Assembly (NCBI RefSeq): GCF_036246005.1
Contig: NZ_CP109171.1
Location: 1,054,001 to 1,118,000 of the forward strand
Direction of reading: 5' to 3'
DNA: 64,000 nt
Origin: Streptomyces sp. NBC_01723
GTDB taxonomy: Bacteria > Actinomycetota > Actinomycetes > Streptomycetales > Streptomycetaceae
Positions within the stretch are counted from its first letter, which is position 1, and each line of letters begins with the position of its first letter. A program made the position numbers and the translations under genes. The notes beneath the pieces are model-generated. The model searched no databases, was not told the DNA's origin, and saw only the letters and a program-made list of their open reading frames with translations. Positions 17,300-27,913 of this stretch are shown here, piece by piece.

Positions 17300-20173
17300 G
17301 TGCAGATCGCTCTCCCGGAAACCCCTTCCGAGACCTCCGCGCTCGTCGGCTGCTGCGCTGTCTTCCTGCCCGGTGAACCCGGCCGCACCGGCGCCGTGGC
17401 CTTCTGGCGACCCGACGGCGCCACACCCGTGAGCACCCCGGGCGGCCGGGAGAACCCGACCGCCGAGGACCTGACCGTCGTCCTGCCCGACGGCGACGGT
17501 GTGGGACGGGTGAGCGTTTCCGCGGTGGTGCTGCCGCTGCGGGCGGCCCTGCCGGTCCTCACGCGCGCGCGTACCTCCGCGCACGCCCACCGGTCGTCGC
17601 TGTTCTGGGGCGCCGTCGCCGTCGAGGCCCTGCACCTGGTCGCGCGCGGGCTGCTGCTGCCCGGCCTGTCCACGACCGACCACGATGCCTGGCGGGCCGG
17701 CCCGCTGGGCGCGGAGGAGACCGAGCGGGTCCGCCATCTCGCCGCCGCCATGCCGCCTGAGGCGCACGCGGTCCCGGTCGACGACACCGATCCGCCGCGG
17801 CTTCACGACCCGGAACGGCTGGTACGCGCCTTCCTGGACGCCGTGGCGGACACACTGCCCCGTTCTCCCGCCGCCGCCCTGGTGACGGCCGGGCCCGCCT
17901 ACGCCTCACGGGAACCGCGGCGGATGCCCGAGCTGCGCGAGTGGGCCGCCGACGTCGCCGCCGGACACGACGCGGGTGTGCGGCTGTCCTTGCGCGTCGA
18001 GGTGCGGGGCCTGTCGGCCGACGCTCCCCCCGAGGAGAAGCCGGCGTTCCGGGCGGTGCTCCAGGTGCACAGCGTCAGCGACCCCACGCTCGTCGCCGAC
18101 GCCGCCGAGGTGTGGGCCGGCACCGTGGGCGAGGCGTTCGGCACGCGCGCGCGTATGGACGCCCTGCTCGCGCTGCGCCGCGCGGCACGGGCCTGGCCGG
18201 CGCTCACTCCGCTGCTGTCGCCGGCCGTGCCGGACGCCGTCGAGCTCGCGGACGCGGACGTGACCGAGCTGCTGGGCACGGGGTCCCGGGCACTCGCGGG
18301 CGCGGGGGTCGACGTGCACTGGCCGAAGGAGCTGGCCCGCGATCTGACCGCACGCGCGGAGGTCGGACCGCCGGACGACGCGCGGGCGCCCCTCGCGGCT
18401 GCCGCAGAGGGGGGCCCTTCACTGCTGTCCGCCGACGCGCTGCTCGCCTTCAACTGGACGTTCGCCCTGGGCGACAAGAGCCTCACGCGCGAGGAGCTGG
18501 ACCTGCTCGCCGAGGCAGGCCGGCCCCTCGTGCGCCTGCGCGACCAATGGGTGCTGGTCGACCCCGGGGAGGTCCACCGCGCCCGCGCCCGGCAGGACCA
18601 CAAGGTCGCACCGGTGGACGCGCTCGCGGCCGTTCTCACCGGCTCGACGGACGTCGACGGACACCGCGTGGAGGTGCGCCCCACGGGCTGGCTGGCAACG
18701 CTGCGGGACCGGCTGGCCGACCCCGAGGCGCAGGAGGCGGTCCCGCAGCCCGCCGCGCTCGACGCCACACTGCGCGACTACCAGCGGCGAGGGCTCAACT
18801 GGCTGGTCCGCATGACGTCACTGGGCCTCGGCTGCTGCCTCGCCGACGACATGGGCCTCGGCAAGACCATCACGCTGATCGCCCTGCACCTGCACCGGCA
18901 GACCGACCCGGCCGCCGCCGGGCCCACCCTGGTGGTCTGCCCGACCTCCCTGATGGGCAACTGGCAGCGGGAGATCGAGCGGTTCGCGCCCGGCACACCG
19001 GTTCGCCGCTTCCACGGCACCCGACGTGACCTGAACGGACTCACGGACGGCGAGTTCGTGCTGACCACCTACGGGACCATGCGCCTGGACACCGAACGTC
19101 TCTCCGCCGTGCCGTGGGGCATGGTCGTGGCGGACGAGGCCCAGCACGTGAAGAACCCGTACTCGGAGACCGCGCGCCAACTGCGCTCCCTCGGCGCACG
19201 CGCGCGTGTGGCGCTCACCGGTACTCCGGTGGAGAACAACCTCTCGGAGTTGTGGGCCGTCCTCGACTGGGCCACCCCGGGCCTGCTGGGCCGGCTCGGC
19301 ACCTTCCGCCGTCAGTACGCCCAGGCCGTCGAGAGCGGCGAGGACCCTGCCGCGGCGGAGCGACTCGCGCGGCTCGTAGGGCCCTTCCTGCTGCGACGCC
19401 GCAAGTCGGATCCGGGGATCGCACCCGAGCTGCCGCCGAAGACCGAGACCGACCGTCCCGTGTCGCTGACGGCGGAACAGACGGGCCTGTACGAGGCGGT
19501 GGTGCGCGAGGCGCTCGCGGAGATCGCCCGAGCCGACAGCATGGCGCGACGCGGCATGATCGTGAAGCTGCTGACGAGCCTCAAGCAGATCTGCAACCAC
19601 CCGGCGCAGTTCCTCAAGGAGGACCGGCCGAGGATCGGGGGCCGCTCGGGGAAGCTGGAACTGCTCGACGAGCTGCTCGACACGATCCTCGCCGAAGAGG
19701 CGAGCGTGCTGGTCTTCACGCAGTACGTGCAGATGGCCCGTCTCCTCGAACGGCACCTGGCCGCTCGTGGCGTGGCGTCGCTCTTCCTGCACGGCGGCAC
19801 GTCCGTCACGGCACGCGAGTCGATGGTCCGCCGGTTCCAGGAGGGGGAGGTGCCGGTCTTCCTGCTGTCGCTGAAGGCGGCGGGCACCGGGCTGAACCTC
19901 ACACGCGCGGAGCACGTCGTGCACTACGACCGCTGGTGGAATCCGGCGGTCGAAGCGCAGGCCACCGATCGCGCCTACCGCATCGGCCAGACCCGCCCCG
20001 TACAGGTGCACCGACTGGTCGCCGAGGGAACGATCGAGGACCGCATCGCCGCTCTGCTGCACCGCAAGAGGGAACTCGCCGAGGCGGTACTGGGCACCGG
20101 CGAGGCGGCGTTCACGGAGCTGACGGACGCGCAACTGGCCGACCTGGTCGAACTGCGAGGGGGTACCCGATGA
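17300..20173 (+). CDS. SNF2-family helicase/ATPase
   Basis: A 957-aa Swi2/Snf2 ATPase of the bacterial HepA/RapA-related type. The C-terminal ~470 residues contain the motor: motif I CCLADDMGLGKT (about residue 513), motif Ia LVVCPTSLMGNWQRE, motif II VADEAQHVKN, motif III ALTGTPVENNLSELW, motif IV VLVFTQYVQM, motif V LKAAGTGLNLT and motif VI RAYRIGQTRPVQVHRL. The first ~480 residues are a poorly conserved domain typical of this actinobacterial subgroup. GTG 17300 is taken as start because the next in-frame alternative is a TTG at 17192 within the AT-rich leader. It overlaps the SWIM gene by 4 nt, so the two probably act together on DNA or nucleoprotein. Confidence 0.9.
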   Translation: MQIALPETPSETSALVGCCAVFLPGEPGRTGAVAFWRPDGATPVSTPGGRENPTAEDLTVVLPDGDGVGRVSVSAVVLPLRAALPVLTRARTSAHAHRSSLFWGAVAVEALHLVARGLLLPGLSTTDHDAWRAGPLGAEETERVRHLAAAMPPEAHAVPVDDTDPPRLHDPERLVRAFLDAVADTLPRSPAAALVTAGPAYASREPRRMPELREWAADVAAGHDAGVRLSLRVEVRGLSADAPPEEKPAFRAVLQVHSVSDPTLVADAAEVWAGTVGEAFGTRARMDALLALRRAARAWPALTPLLSPAVPDAVELADADVTELLGTGSRALAGAGVDVHWPKELARDLTARAEVGPPDDARAPLAAAAEGGPSLLSADALLAFNWTFALGDKSLTREELDLLAEAGRPLVRLRDQWVLVDPGEVHRARARQDHKVAPVDALAAVLTGSTDVDGHRVEVRPTGWLATLRDRLADPEAQEAVPQPAALDATLRDYQRRGLNWLVRMTSLGLGCCLADDMGLGKTITLIALHLHRQTDPAAAGPTLVVCPTSLMGNWQREIERFAPGTPVRRFHGTRRDLNGLTDGEFVLTTYGTMRLDTERLSAVPWGMVVADEAQHVKNPYSETARQLRSLGARARVALTGTPVENNLSELWAVLDWATPGLLGRLGTFRRQYAQAVESGEDPAAAERLARLVGPFLLRRRKSDPGIAPELPPKTETDRPVSLTAEQTGLYEAVVREALAEIARADSMARRGMIVKLLTSLKQICNHPAQFLKEDRPRIGGRSGKLELLDELLDTILAEEASVLVFTQYVQMARLLERHLAARGVASLFLHGGTSVTARESMVRRFQEGEVPVFLLSLKAAGTGLNLTRAEHVVHYDRWWNPAVEAQATDRAYRIGQTRPVQVHRLVAEGTIEDRIAALLHRKRELAEAVLGTGEAAFTELTDAQLADLVELRGGTR

Positions 20174-21438
20174 CCCGGCACGACGACGACACGGAGCAGA
20201 CGTTCACCGCGCTGCCACCGGCGCACGGACGGGGCTTCGCCCAGACCTGGTGGGGCCTGGCCTGGCTGAAGGCGCTGGAGGACGCGGCGATGGACACGGC
20301 CCAGGTGAAGTCGGGCCGCCGTCTCGCACGCGCGGGAGCGGTCGGCGCCGTGTCGGTGCGGCCGGGACGCATCACGGCCGTCGTCCAGGACCGCGATCGC
20401 ACGGCACATCGGGCCGACGTCCTGCTGGAGCAGCTGTCCGACGCACAGTGGGATCGTTTTGTCGACATGGCGATCGAGCGTTCCGGGCACGTCGCGGCGC
20501 TGCTGGACCGGGACATGCCTCCGCACCTGGTGGAGGACGCGGCGACCGCCGGCATCGATCTGCTGCCCGGCATGGGTGACTTGGAGCCGGAGTGCGACTG
20601 CGGCGCCTGGGACCACTGCGGGCACACCGCCGCCCTCTGCTACCAGGTGGCCAGGCTGCTGGACCAGGACCCCTTCATCCTGCTGCTGATGCGAGGCCGC
20701 GCGGAGGGCACCCTGCTCGAGGCACTCCAGGCACAGGGCAGCGCACCCGCGCGGGAGTCCGCGTCCCGCCGGGAGGGCGTGGACGCCGGCGAGGCGTACG
20801 CGGCCGGGGACGTGCTGCCTCCGCTGCCCGCGCCGCCCGAACTCGGGGACGGCCCCGGTGTGCCGCCGTCCCTGGACACCGAGACGGCACCCCCTTACGG
20901 CGTCGATCCCTCCGCCGTGGCCCACCTGGCCGCCAGGGCGGCCGCGGAAGCGCACCGCCTGCTCGCCGAAGCCCTGCGCGACGGGCACGAGCAGCTGGCC
21001 GCGGGCAGGGAGGCGACGGCGTCGCAGGACGCGGTACGACTGGCCGCGGGCGAGCCCGGCCCCGATGTGCTGCGACGCCTCGGCGAGGGTTCGGGGCGCA
21101 CACTCGAGGCGCTGGCCGTTGCCGTGGGCGCGTGGCGGCTCGGCGGCGTGACCGCCCTGTCCGCGCTCGAGGAGGAGTGGGCGCCGGAGGGCGAGGCGCT
21201 CGCACGCGCGCGTGCCGCGCTGGAGTCGGCCTGGGAGGACGACGAACGCCCGTCGTTGCGGGCGCGGGCCAACCGGTGGACCGTCGTCGGGGAACCGCGG
21301 CAGCTCCGCCTCGACCACGACGGCCGTTGGTGGCCGTACCGCAAGGAGCGCGGCCGTTGGGTGCCCGTGGGCGGGCCGGTCCAGGACCCGGCCACGGCGC
21401 TTGCCTCGGCCTCCCTGGGGACGGTGGACCAGCCCTGA
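20170..21438 (+). CDS. SWIM zinc-finger protein partnered with SNF2 helicase
   Basis: A 422-aa protein. An N-terminal region (FAQTWWGLAWLKALEDAAMDTAQVKSGRRLARAGAV split over residues 20-60) precedes a SWIM zinc finger with Cys142, Cys144, Cys150 and His152 (CDCGAWDHCGH), followed by TAALCYQVARLLDQDPFILLLMRG, the usual SWIM C-cap. The C-terminal half is an Ala/Glu-rich helical region ending in a small globular part (WTVVGEPRQLRLDHDGRWWPYRKERGRW). The ATG at 20170 overlaps the helicase stop (ATGA). SWIM domains bind DNA or proteins, and SNF2-SWIM gene pairs are a recurring bacterial association. A second SWIM protein lies at 43985-45889. Confidence 0.88.
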   Translation: MTRHDDDTEQTFTALPPAHGRGFAQTWWGLAWLKALEDAAMDTAQVKSGRRLARAGAVGAVSVRPGRITAVVQDRDRTAHRADVLLEQLSDAQWDRFVDMAIERSGHVAALLDRDMPPHLVEDAATAGIDLLPGMGDLEPECDCGAWDHCGHTAALCYQVARLLDQDPFILLLMRGRAEGTLLEALQAQGSAPARESASRREGVDAGEAYAAGDVLPPLPAPPELGDGPGVPPSLDTETAPPYGVDPSAVAHLAARAAAEAHRLLAEALRDGHEQLAAGREATASQDAVRLAAGEPGPDVLRRLGEGSGRTLEALAVAVGAWRLGGVTALSALEEEWAPEGEALARARAALESAWEDDERPSLRARANRWTVVGEPRQLRLDHDGRWWPYRKERGRWVPVGGPVQDPATALASASLGTVDQP

Positions 21439-21445
21439 CGTCCCG

Positions 21446-21517
21446 GCCCCCGCGCGGCAGGGCACTTCCCGCGCGGGGGCTCCGGCCTCCTTCCGGCACA
21501 CGGAGGGAGGCCGGAGC
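21446..21517. terminator. Double hairpin, bidirectional terminator
   Basis: Two adjacent stem-loops lie between the convergent SWIM and xylA genes. Stem 1 is a perfect 10-bp pair, 21446-21455 with 21471-21480 (GCCCCCGCGC/GCGCGGGGGC). Stem 2 is a 12-bp pair, 21479-21490 with 21506-21517 (GCTCCGGCCTCC and complement). The stems overlap by 2 nt. There is no U-tract, as usual in Streptomyces. Confidence 0.8.
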
Positions 21518-21549
21518 CGACCGGCCCGCGACGGCCCCTCCGTGGGGCC

Positions 21550-22752
<1,203 letters not shown>

Positions 22753-22771
22753 CTATTTCGTCATGGCGCTT

Positions 22772-22783
22772 TACAAATTAGTA
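22772..22783. promoter_or_regulatory. Near-palindromic operator candidate between xylA and xylB
   Basis: TACAAATTAGTA matches its own reverse complement at 10 of 12 positions and lies in the only AT-rich patch of the 146-nt divergent region. The ROK-type regulator encoded at 24351-25559 is the obvious candidate ligand. A single central site could control both transcription units. Binding is inferred from position and symmetry only. Confidence 0.5.
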
Positions 22784-22859
22784 TGCACACACGGTCCTGG
22801 GAAGGGACAAGGTGTGCCAGTGCCCGAAGCAGTGAAGTCCGGGAAGAGGGAGTAGACCG

Positions 22860-24305
22860 ATGTCAGCAGCCGAGGGTCCGCTCGTCGTCGGTGTGGACAC
22901 ATCCACTCAGTCCACGAAGGCGCTGGTCGTCGACGCGGCCACCGGCCGGGTCGTCGCGAGCGGCCAAGCCCCCCACACCGTGTCCTCCGGGGCCGGCCGG
23001 GAGAGCGATCCGCGCCAGTGGTGGGACGCGCTGGGCGAGGCGCTGAGCCAGTGCGGCGACGCCGCCCGCGAGGCGGCCGCGGTGTCGATCGGCGGGCAGC
23101 AGCACGGGCTCGTCACCCTGGACGCCCAGGGCGAGCCGGTGCGCCCGGCATTGTTGTGGAACGACGTGCGTTCCGCCCCGCAGGCCCGGCGTCTGATCGA
23201 GGAGCTGGGCGGGCCCAAGTCCTGGGCGGAGCGCACGGGCAGCGTGCCCAGCGCGTCCTTCACGGTCACCAAGTGGGCCTGGCTGGCCGAACACGAGCCG
23301 GACGCGGTCCGCGCGGCGAAGGCCGTACGCCTCCCGCACGACTACCTCACGGAGCGCCTCACCGGCGAGGGGACCACCGACCGGGGCGACGCGTCCGGCA
23401 CCGGCTGGTGGGCGTCCGGCACGGAGGCGTACGACGAGGACATCCTCGCGCGCGTGGGACTCGACCCGGCACTGCTGCCCCGGGTGGTCCGGCCCGGCGA
23501 GGTGGCCGGCACCGTGCGCGACGGCCACGGCCTGCCGTTCACGAAGGGCACCCTGGTCGCCGCGGGCACCGGTGACAACGCGGCCGCCGCTCTGGGACTC
23601 GGGCTCCGTCCCGGCGTGCCGGTGATGAGCCTCGGCACGTCCGGGACCGTGTACGCCGTCTCGCGGCTGCGCCCCGCCGACCCGACCGGCACGGTGGCGG
23701 GATTCGCCGACGCGCGCGGTGACTGGCTGCCGCTCGCCTGCACCCTGAACTGCACGCTCGCCGTGGACCGCGTGGCGACCCTGCTGGGCCTGGACCGGGA
23801 GGCCGTCGAACCCGGCACCGAGGCGACGCTCCTGCCCTTCCTGGACGGCGAACGCACCCCGAATCTCCCGCACTCCTCCGGCCTCCTGCACGGACTGCGG
23901 CACGACACGACCGCCGGTCAGCTGCTCCAGTCCGCGTACGACGGCGCCGTCCACTCGCTGCTCAACGCACTCGACCTGGTGCTCGACGCCGACGCCGACA
24001 CGTCGGCGCCGCTGCTCCTGATCGGCGGCGGGGCACGTGGGGGCGCCTGGCAGGAGACGGTACGTCGGCTGTCGGGGCGTCCCGTCCAGATCCCCGAGGC
24101 GAAGGAGCTGGTCGCGCTCGGCGCCGCGGCACAGGCCGCCGGCCTGCTGACCGGCGAGGACGCCGCCGCGGTCGCCCGGCGCTGGAACACGGCGGCCGGA
24201 CCGGTACTCGACGCCGTGGAGCGGGACGAGGCGACGCTGGCGAGGATCACCGGGGTACTCTCCGACGCGGCACCGCTGCTGGAGCGGTCCACGGAATCCC
24301 GCTGA
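22860..24305 (+). CDS. xylB: Xylulokinase
   Basis: A 481-aa FGGY-family sugar kinase that phosphorylates D-xylulose to D-xylulose-5-phosphate, which feeds the pentose phosphate pathway. The first ATP-phosphate loop is VVGVDTSTQSTKALVVD. Substrate-site residues are in SIGGQQHGLVTLD and PALLWND; the catalytic Asp is in GTGDNAAAALG; the adenine site is MSLGTSGTVYAVS and LLIGGGARGGAWQE. Length is normal. The ATG at 22860 has a GAGGGAG site. The ROK regulator follows 45 nt later on the same strand. Confidence 0.96.
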   Translation: MSAAEGPLVVGVDTSTQSTKALVVDAATGRVVASGQAPHTVSSGAGRESDPRQWWDALGEALSQCGDAAREAAAVSIGGQQHGLVTLDAQGEPVRPALLWNDVRSAPQARRLIEELGGPKSWAERTGSVPSASFTVTKWAWLAEHEPDAVRAAKAVRLPHDYLTERLTGEGTTDRGDASGTGWWASGTEAYDEDILARVGLDPALLPRVVRPGEVAGTVRDGHGLPFTKGTLVAAGTGDNAAAALGLGLRPGVPVMSLGTSGTVYAVSRLRPADPTGTVAGFADARGDWLPLACTLNCTLAVDRVATLLGLDREAVEPGTEATLLPFLDGERTPNLPHSSGLLHGLRHDTTAGQLLQSAYDGAVHSLLNALDLVLDADADTSAPLLLIGGGARGGAWQETVRRLSGRPVQIPEAKELVALGAAAQAAGLLTGEDAAAVARRWNTAAGPVLDAVERDEATLARITGVLSDAAPLLERSTESR

Positions 24306-24350
24306 GGACGCGGTGACCCGGGCGACGACCGACCGAGGAATGACGGAGGC

Positions 24351-25559
24351 ATGACCGCACCGCCGCACGAAGCCGAACCGGCCCGGCACGGGCGCACGCT
24401 TCCGGACACCCAGCAGGGGATGCGCCGCCGGAATCTCGCCCGGGTGATGCACACCGTCAGCGCGGAAGGACCGCTGTCCCGGGCCGCCGTCGCCTCACGG
24501 ATCGGGCTGACACGCGCGGCGGTCTCGACCCTCGTCGACGAACTCGTCCGCTCGGGCCTGCTGGAGGAGCTGGGTCCCGAGCGGCCGGGCCGGGTGGGGC
24601 GGCCCGGGTCGGCGCTCGCCGTCAGCGCGCGGGGCCCGGCGGGCATCGGCGCGGAGGTCGGCGTGGACCACCTCGCGGTCTGCGCGGTCGATCTGCGCGG
24701 CCGGGTGCGGTCCCGTGCCGTGCGGTACGGCAGCAACCGGGACAGCTCCATCGAGCCGGTGATCGAACGGCTCACCGCTGTGGTGCGGCAGGTCGTCGCG
24801 GAGGCCGAGTCCGATGGGCTGTGGCCGGCGGGGCTGGCGGTGGCCGTGCCGGGTCTCGTGGCGCGCGACGGCCGCACCGTCGTACGCGCACCGAACCTGG
24901 ACTGGCACGACGCCGACCTCGGCGCGCTGCTGCCCGCGGACCTGCCGCTGACCGTGGACAACGAGGCCAACTTCGGGGCACTCGCCGAACTCTGGCTCGG
25001 CGACGGGACGCCCCGGGACTTCCTGCACGTCTCGGCCGAGATCGGCATCGGCGCCGGCGTGGTCTTCGACGGACGGCTGCTGCGCGGCACGCGCGGATTC
25101 GCGGGCGAGCTGGGTCATGTGCCGGTCCGGCCCGACGGCCCGGAGTGCCCCTGCGGCGGGCGCGGGTGCCTGGAGCAGTACGCGGGTGAGAAGGCGGTGC
25201 TGCGCGCCGCCGGCGTGGAGCCGGGCGAGGACCGCGTCGGGCTGCTCGCCGGACGGGCCGCGGAGGGCGACGAGGACGTGCGGCGCGCCCTGCGCGAGGC
25301 GGGCACGGCGCTCGGCATCGCGCTGACCGGGGCGGTCAACCTGCTGGATCCGGAGAGCGTGGTGCTGGGCGGCGCGCTGGCCGGACTCGCGCCCTGGCTG
25401 CTGCCGTCGTTGCGCGACGAACTGGCCCGGCGCACGGCCGGCCCGGCCTGCCCGGTCTCGGTGTCGGACCTGGGCCCGCAGGGGCCGCTGCTCGGCGCGG
25501 CGCACTCGGTGGTGCGGGCGGTCCTGGACGACCCGGCGGTGGTGGCGGAGCGCGCCTGA
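24351..25559 (+). CDS. xylR: ROK-family transcriptional regulator of xylose genes (XylR-type)
   Basis: A 402-aa ROK repressor. The N-terminal winged helix (NLARVMHTVSAEGPLSRAAVASRIGLTRAAVSTLVDELVRSG, residues about 24-66) is followed by a ROK sugar-kinase-like domain with VDNEANFGALAELW, AEIGIGAGVVFDGRLLRGTRGFAGELGHV and the zinc-binding CPCGGRGCLEQYAGE. Sugar binding (xylose or xylulose expected) should release DNA. It is downstream of xylB, divergent from xylA, and the near-palindrome at 22772-22783 is a plausible operator. The name rests on context. ATG 24351 has a GGAGG site. Confidence 0.9.
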   Translation: MTAPPHEAEPARHGRTLPDTQQGMRRRNLARVMHTVSAEGPLSRAAVASRIGLTRAAVSTLVDELVRSGLLEELGPERPGRVGRPGSALAVSARGPAGIGAEVGVDHLAVCAVDLRGRVRSRAVRYGSNRDSSIEPVIERLTAVVRQVVAEAESDGLWPAGLAVAVPGLVARDGRTVVRAPNLDWHDADLGALLPADLPLTVDNEANFGALAELWLGDGTPRDFLHVSAEIGIGAGVVFDGRLLRGTRGFAGELGHVPVRPDGPECPCGGRGCLEQYAGEKAVLRAAGVEPGEDRVGLLAGRAAEGDEDVRRALREAGTALGIALTGAVNLLDPESVVLGGALAGLAPWLLPSLRDELARRTAGPACPVSVSDLGPQGPLLGAAHSVVRAVLDDPAVVAERA

Positions 25560-25601
25560 GCCGTTCAGGGGCTCGACGAAGGGTCCACTCACGCCTCTCT
25601 T

Positions 25602-25617
25602 TCACTCGATCGAGTGA
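25602..25617. promoter_or_regulatory. 16-bp perfect palindrome downstream of xylR
   Basis: TCACTCGATCGAGTGA reads the same on both strands, with no loop, so an RNA hairpin would have little stability and a protein-binding site is likelier. It sits 43 nt after the xylR stop and 227 nt before the amidase start. No matching site was noticed elsewhere in the window. The rest of the 25560-25843 gap holds no gene that I can support. Confidence 0.45.
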
Positions 25618-25843
25618 GCGTGATGTCCACAAGGCGGTGGCCGTCCACGGAACGGCGCGGCGTTCTTCTGCGCAATCCCCGTCCCCCGTACGGTGATTGC
25701 GCGGCCGCACCCCGCAGGCAGGGTGTACGGACCGCCGGCGTTGCTCTCCTCGGCAGGGCCGGACTTCTCCTCAGCAAGACCGAACAGCTGAGCACCCACT
25801 CCCCCCACCGGGCTCCAGGGCCCACCGACGAAAGGGCAGTCCC

Positions 25844-26476
25844 ATGGACAGGGAAAGGACAGCTCCGGTTCCGACCAGGCGGCGGATTCTGTTGGGCGCC
25901 GCGCTCGCCACCGTCCCGTTCACCCTGCTCTCCGGTACGCCGGCCGCCGCACGGCCCCGGGCGGTCGACTATCCCTCCGCCGAGTGGCAGCCCGCCACGA
26001 CGTCCAACTACAGCCGGTCCAGCAGGCCCACGGCCTATCCCGTCGACCACGTGGTCATCCACGTCACGCAGGAAACGTACGCGGACACCCTCTCCATCTT
26101 CCGCGACCCCGAGAGGCAGGTGTCCGCGCACTACGTCGTCCGGTCCGCCGACGGACACGTGGCGCAGTGCGTCCGTGAGGTGGACATCGCCTGGCACGCG
26201 GGCAACTGGGACTACAACACCCGCAGCATCGGCATCGAACACGAGGGGTGGGTGGACCAGCCGGCGTACTTCACGGACGCGATGTACGAGCAGTCGGCCC
26301 GCCTCACCGCGGCGATCTGCACCACGTACGGCATCCCCATGGACCGCACGCACATCATCGCGCACCACGAGGTGCCCGGCAGCGACCACACGGACCCGGG
26401 GCCCTACTGGGACTGGACCCGCTACATCAGACTGGTCAACCTGGCCTCGGCCTCGGCAGATCCCACGTCGCGCTGA
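25844..26476 (+). CDS. Tat-exported N-acetylmuramoyl-L-alanine amidase (Amidase_2)
   Basis: A 210-aa exported peptidoglycan amidase that cuts the MurNAc-L-Ala bond. A twin-arginine signal (PTRRRILLGAALATVPFTLLS) ends near TPAAA. The Amidase_2/PGRP domain has the first zinc His in VDHVVIHVTQE, the substrate core VSAHYVVRSADGHVAQCVRE.. and IAWHAGNW, the conserved Glu in SIGIEHEGW, the second His in HIIAHHEVPG and an Asp in DHTDPGPYWDW. It has no separate cell-wall-binding domain. ATG 25844 is used because the upstream open frame lacks a signal peptide pattern. Confidence 0.92.
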   Translation: MDRERTAPVPTRRRILLGAALATVPFTLLSGTPAAARPRAVDYPSAEWQPATTSNYSRSSRPTAYPVDHVVIHVTQETYADTLSIFRDPERQVSAHYVVRSADGHVAQCVREVDIAWHAGNWDYNTRSIGIEHEGWVDQPAYFTDAMYEQSARLTAAICTTYGIPMDRTHIIAHHEVPGSDHTDPGPYWDWTRYIRLVNLASASADPTSR

Positions 26477-26521
26477 TCCGGCTGGTCGAAGAGGTTGTCC
26501 GCGCGTATCGGCGGAGTGACG

Positions 26522-27817
26522 ATGTCTCCCATCCCACCACTGTCCGGGGAGGCCGAGTTGACTGATTCATGGCTGGCTCTGGAACCGGGGGCCGACCCCG
26601 CCGAACGTGCCCGGACACTGCGCCGCGCGCACGAGACGTTCACCGCGGCGGGCACGGTGTCGCGACCCGTGCGCGCCGTGGTGGCGGAGTCCTGGCGGCG
26701 GTCGGTCCGGGCGGGGGTGGGACCGGACGGCACGGCGAGCGTGGAGCTGATGGACGGCGACCTCGGTGCCTACCGTGCCGAACATCCGCTGGCGCGCGTG
26801 ATGCCACTCGTCCGGGAGCTCCTGGGCACCTTCGCCGCCGACGGCGAGCATCTGCTCGCCGTGTGCGACGCGCACGGCAGACTGCTCTGGGTGGAGGGGC
26901 ATCCGGCCACCCGGCGCCGGGCGGGACGGATGAACTTCGTGCCGGGTGCCCGGTGGGCGGAGTCCGCGGTCGGGACGAACGCGCCGGGCACGGCGATATC
27001 GGTCGGCCGTCCGGTCCAGGTCTTCACGGCGGAGCACTTCATACGCCGGGTGCAGCCGTGGACGTGCGCGGCGGCTCCGGTGCACGATCCGCGCACCGGG
27101 CGGGTGCTGGGCGCCGTGGACATCACCGGCGGGGACGGGCTGGCACACCCGCACAGCCTGGGGTTCGTACAGGCGGTGGCGCGTGCCGCCGAGTCACAGC
27201 TGGCCCTGCTCGCTCCGGAGGCACCCGCGGGCGAGGCCGCCGAACTGACCGCGCTGGGCCGTGACGAGGCCCTGCTGAGCGCGGACGGTCGCAGGGTCAG
27301 GCTGAGCCGACGGCACAGCGAGATCGTCGTGCTGCTGGCCCAGCATCCGGAGGGCCTGACCGGCGACGAGTTGCTGTGCGCGCTGTACGAGGGCGAGACG
27401 GTACCGCCGGTGACCCTGCGGGCCGAGCTGGCCCGGCTGCGCGCCATCGTGGGGCCGGGCCGGCTGGCATCCCGGCCGTACCGGCTCACTATGCCCGTGG
27501 AGTCCGACGCCGCCGTCGTCGAGCGTCGTCTGCGGGCGGGAGCGGTCACCGGGGCGGCGACGGCGTACGCCGGTCCGCTGCTGCCAGGGTCCCAGGCCCC
27601 GGCGGTGGTGCGGCTCCGGCGCCGCCTCGCCGACGGGCTGCGGGCCGCGCTGATCGCCCGCCGTGATCCCGACCTGCTGGCCGACTGGGCGCACGCGCCG
27701 TGGGGTGAGGACGACCTCGACGTCTGGCGCGCGCTCGCCACGGTCCGGCCCACTGCGGCGACTCGGTCCCGGCTCGCCGCGCTGGAGTCGGAACTGACGG
27801 CGCCGGGCCCGTGGTAA
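26522..27817 (+). CDS. GAF-domain transcriptional regulator, likely controls adjacent aldehyde dehydrogenase
   Basis: A 431-aa regulator. The N-terminal ~60 residues (RARTLRRAHETFTAAG..RPVRAVVAESWRRS) and a GAF domain (about 95-220; LLAVCDAHGRLLWVEG, WAESAVGTNAPGTAISVGRPVQVF, WTCAAAPVHDPRTGRVLGAVDITGG) are those of the AcoR-like family. The sigma-54 AAA domain is absent. A C-terminal winged-helix region follows (ADGRRVRLSRRHSEIVVLLAQHPEGLTGDELL split from about 260; LRAELARLRAIVG). ATG 26522 has GGCGGAG upstream and is preferred over TTG 26495. The aldehyde dehydrogenase 96 nt downstream is the usual target of this type in actinomycetes. Confidence 0.85.
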   Translation: MSPIPPLSGEAELTDSWLALEPGADPAERARTLRRAHETFTAAGTVSRPVRAVVAESWRRSVRAGVGPDGTASVELMDGDLGAYRAEHPLARVMPLVRELLGTFAADGEHLLAVCDAHGRLLWVEGHPATRRRAGRMNFVPGARWAESAVGTNAPGTAISVGRPVQVFTAEHFIRRVQPWTCAAAPVHDPRTGRVLGAVDITGGDGLAHPHSLGFVQAVARAAESQLALLAPEAPAGEAAELTALGRDEALLSADGRRVRLSRRHSEIVVLLAQHPEGLTGDELLCALYEGETVPPVTLRAELARLRAIVGPGRLASRPYRLTMPVESDAAVVERRLRAGAVTGAATAYAGPLLPGSQAPAVVRLRRRLADGLRAALIARRDPDLLADWAHAPWGEDDLDVWRALATVRPTAATRSRLAALESELTAPGPW

Positions 27818-27913
27818 CCGTCGCCGACGCAACGTGTCTGCAACGTCCCGCTGCCTAGCCTCACGCGCAGAGCTGTCCAACGGCGGGCAGCGCTCGACGA
27901 GGAGGCATTCAGG

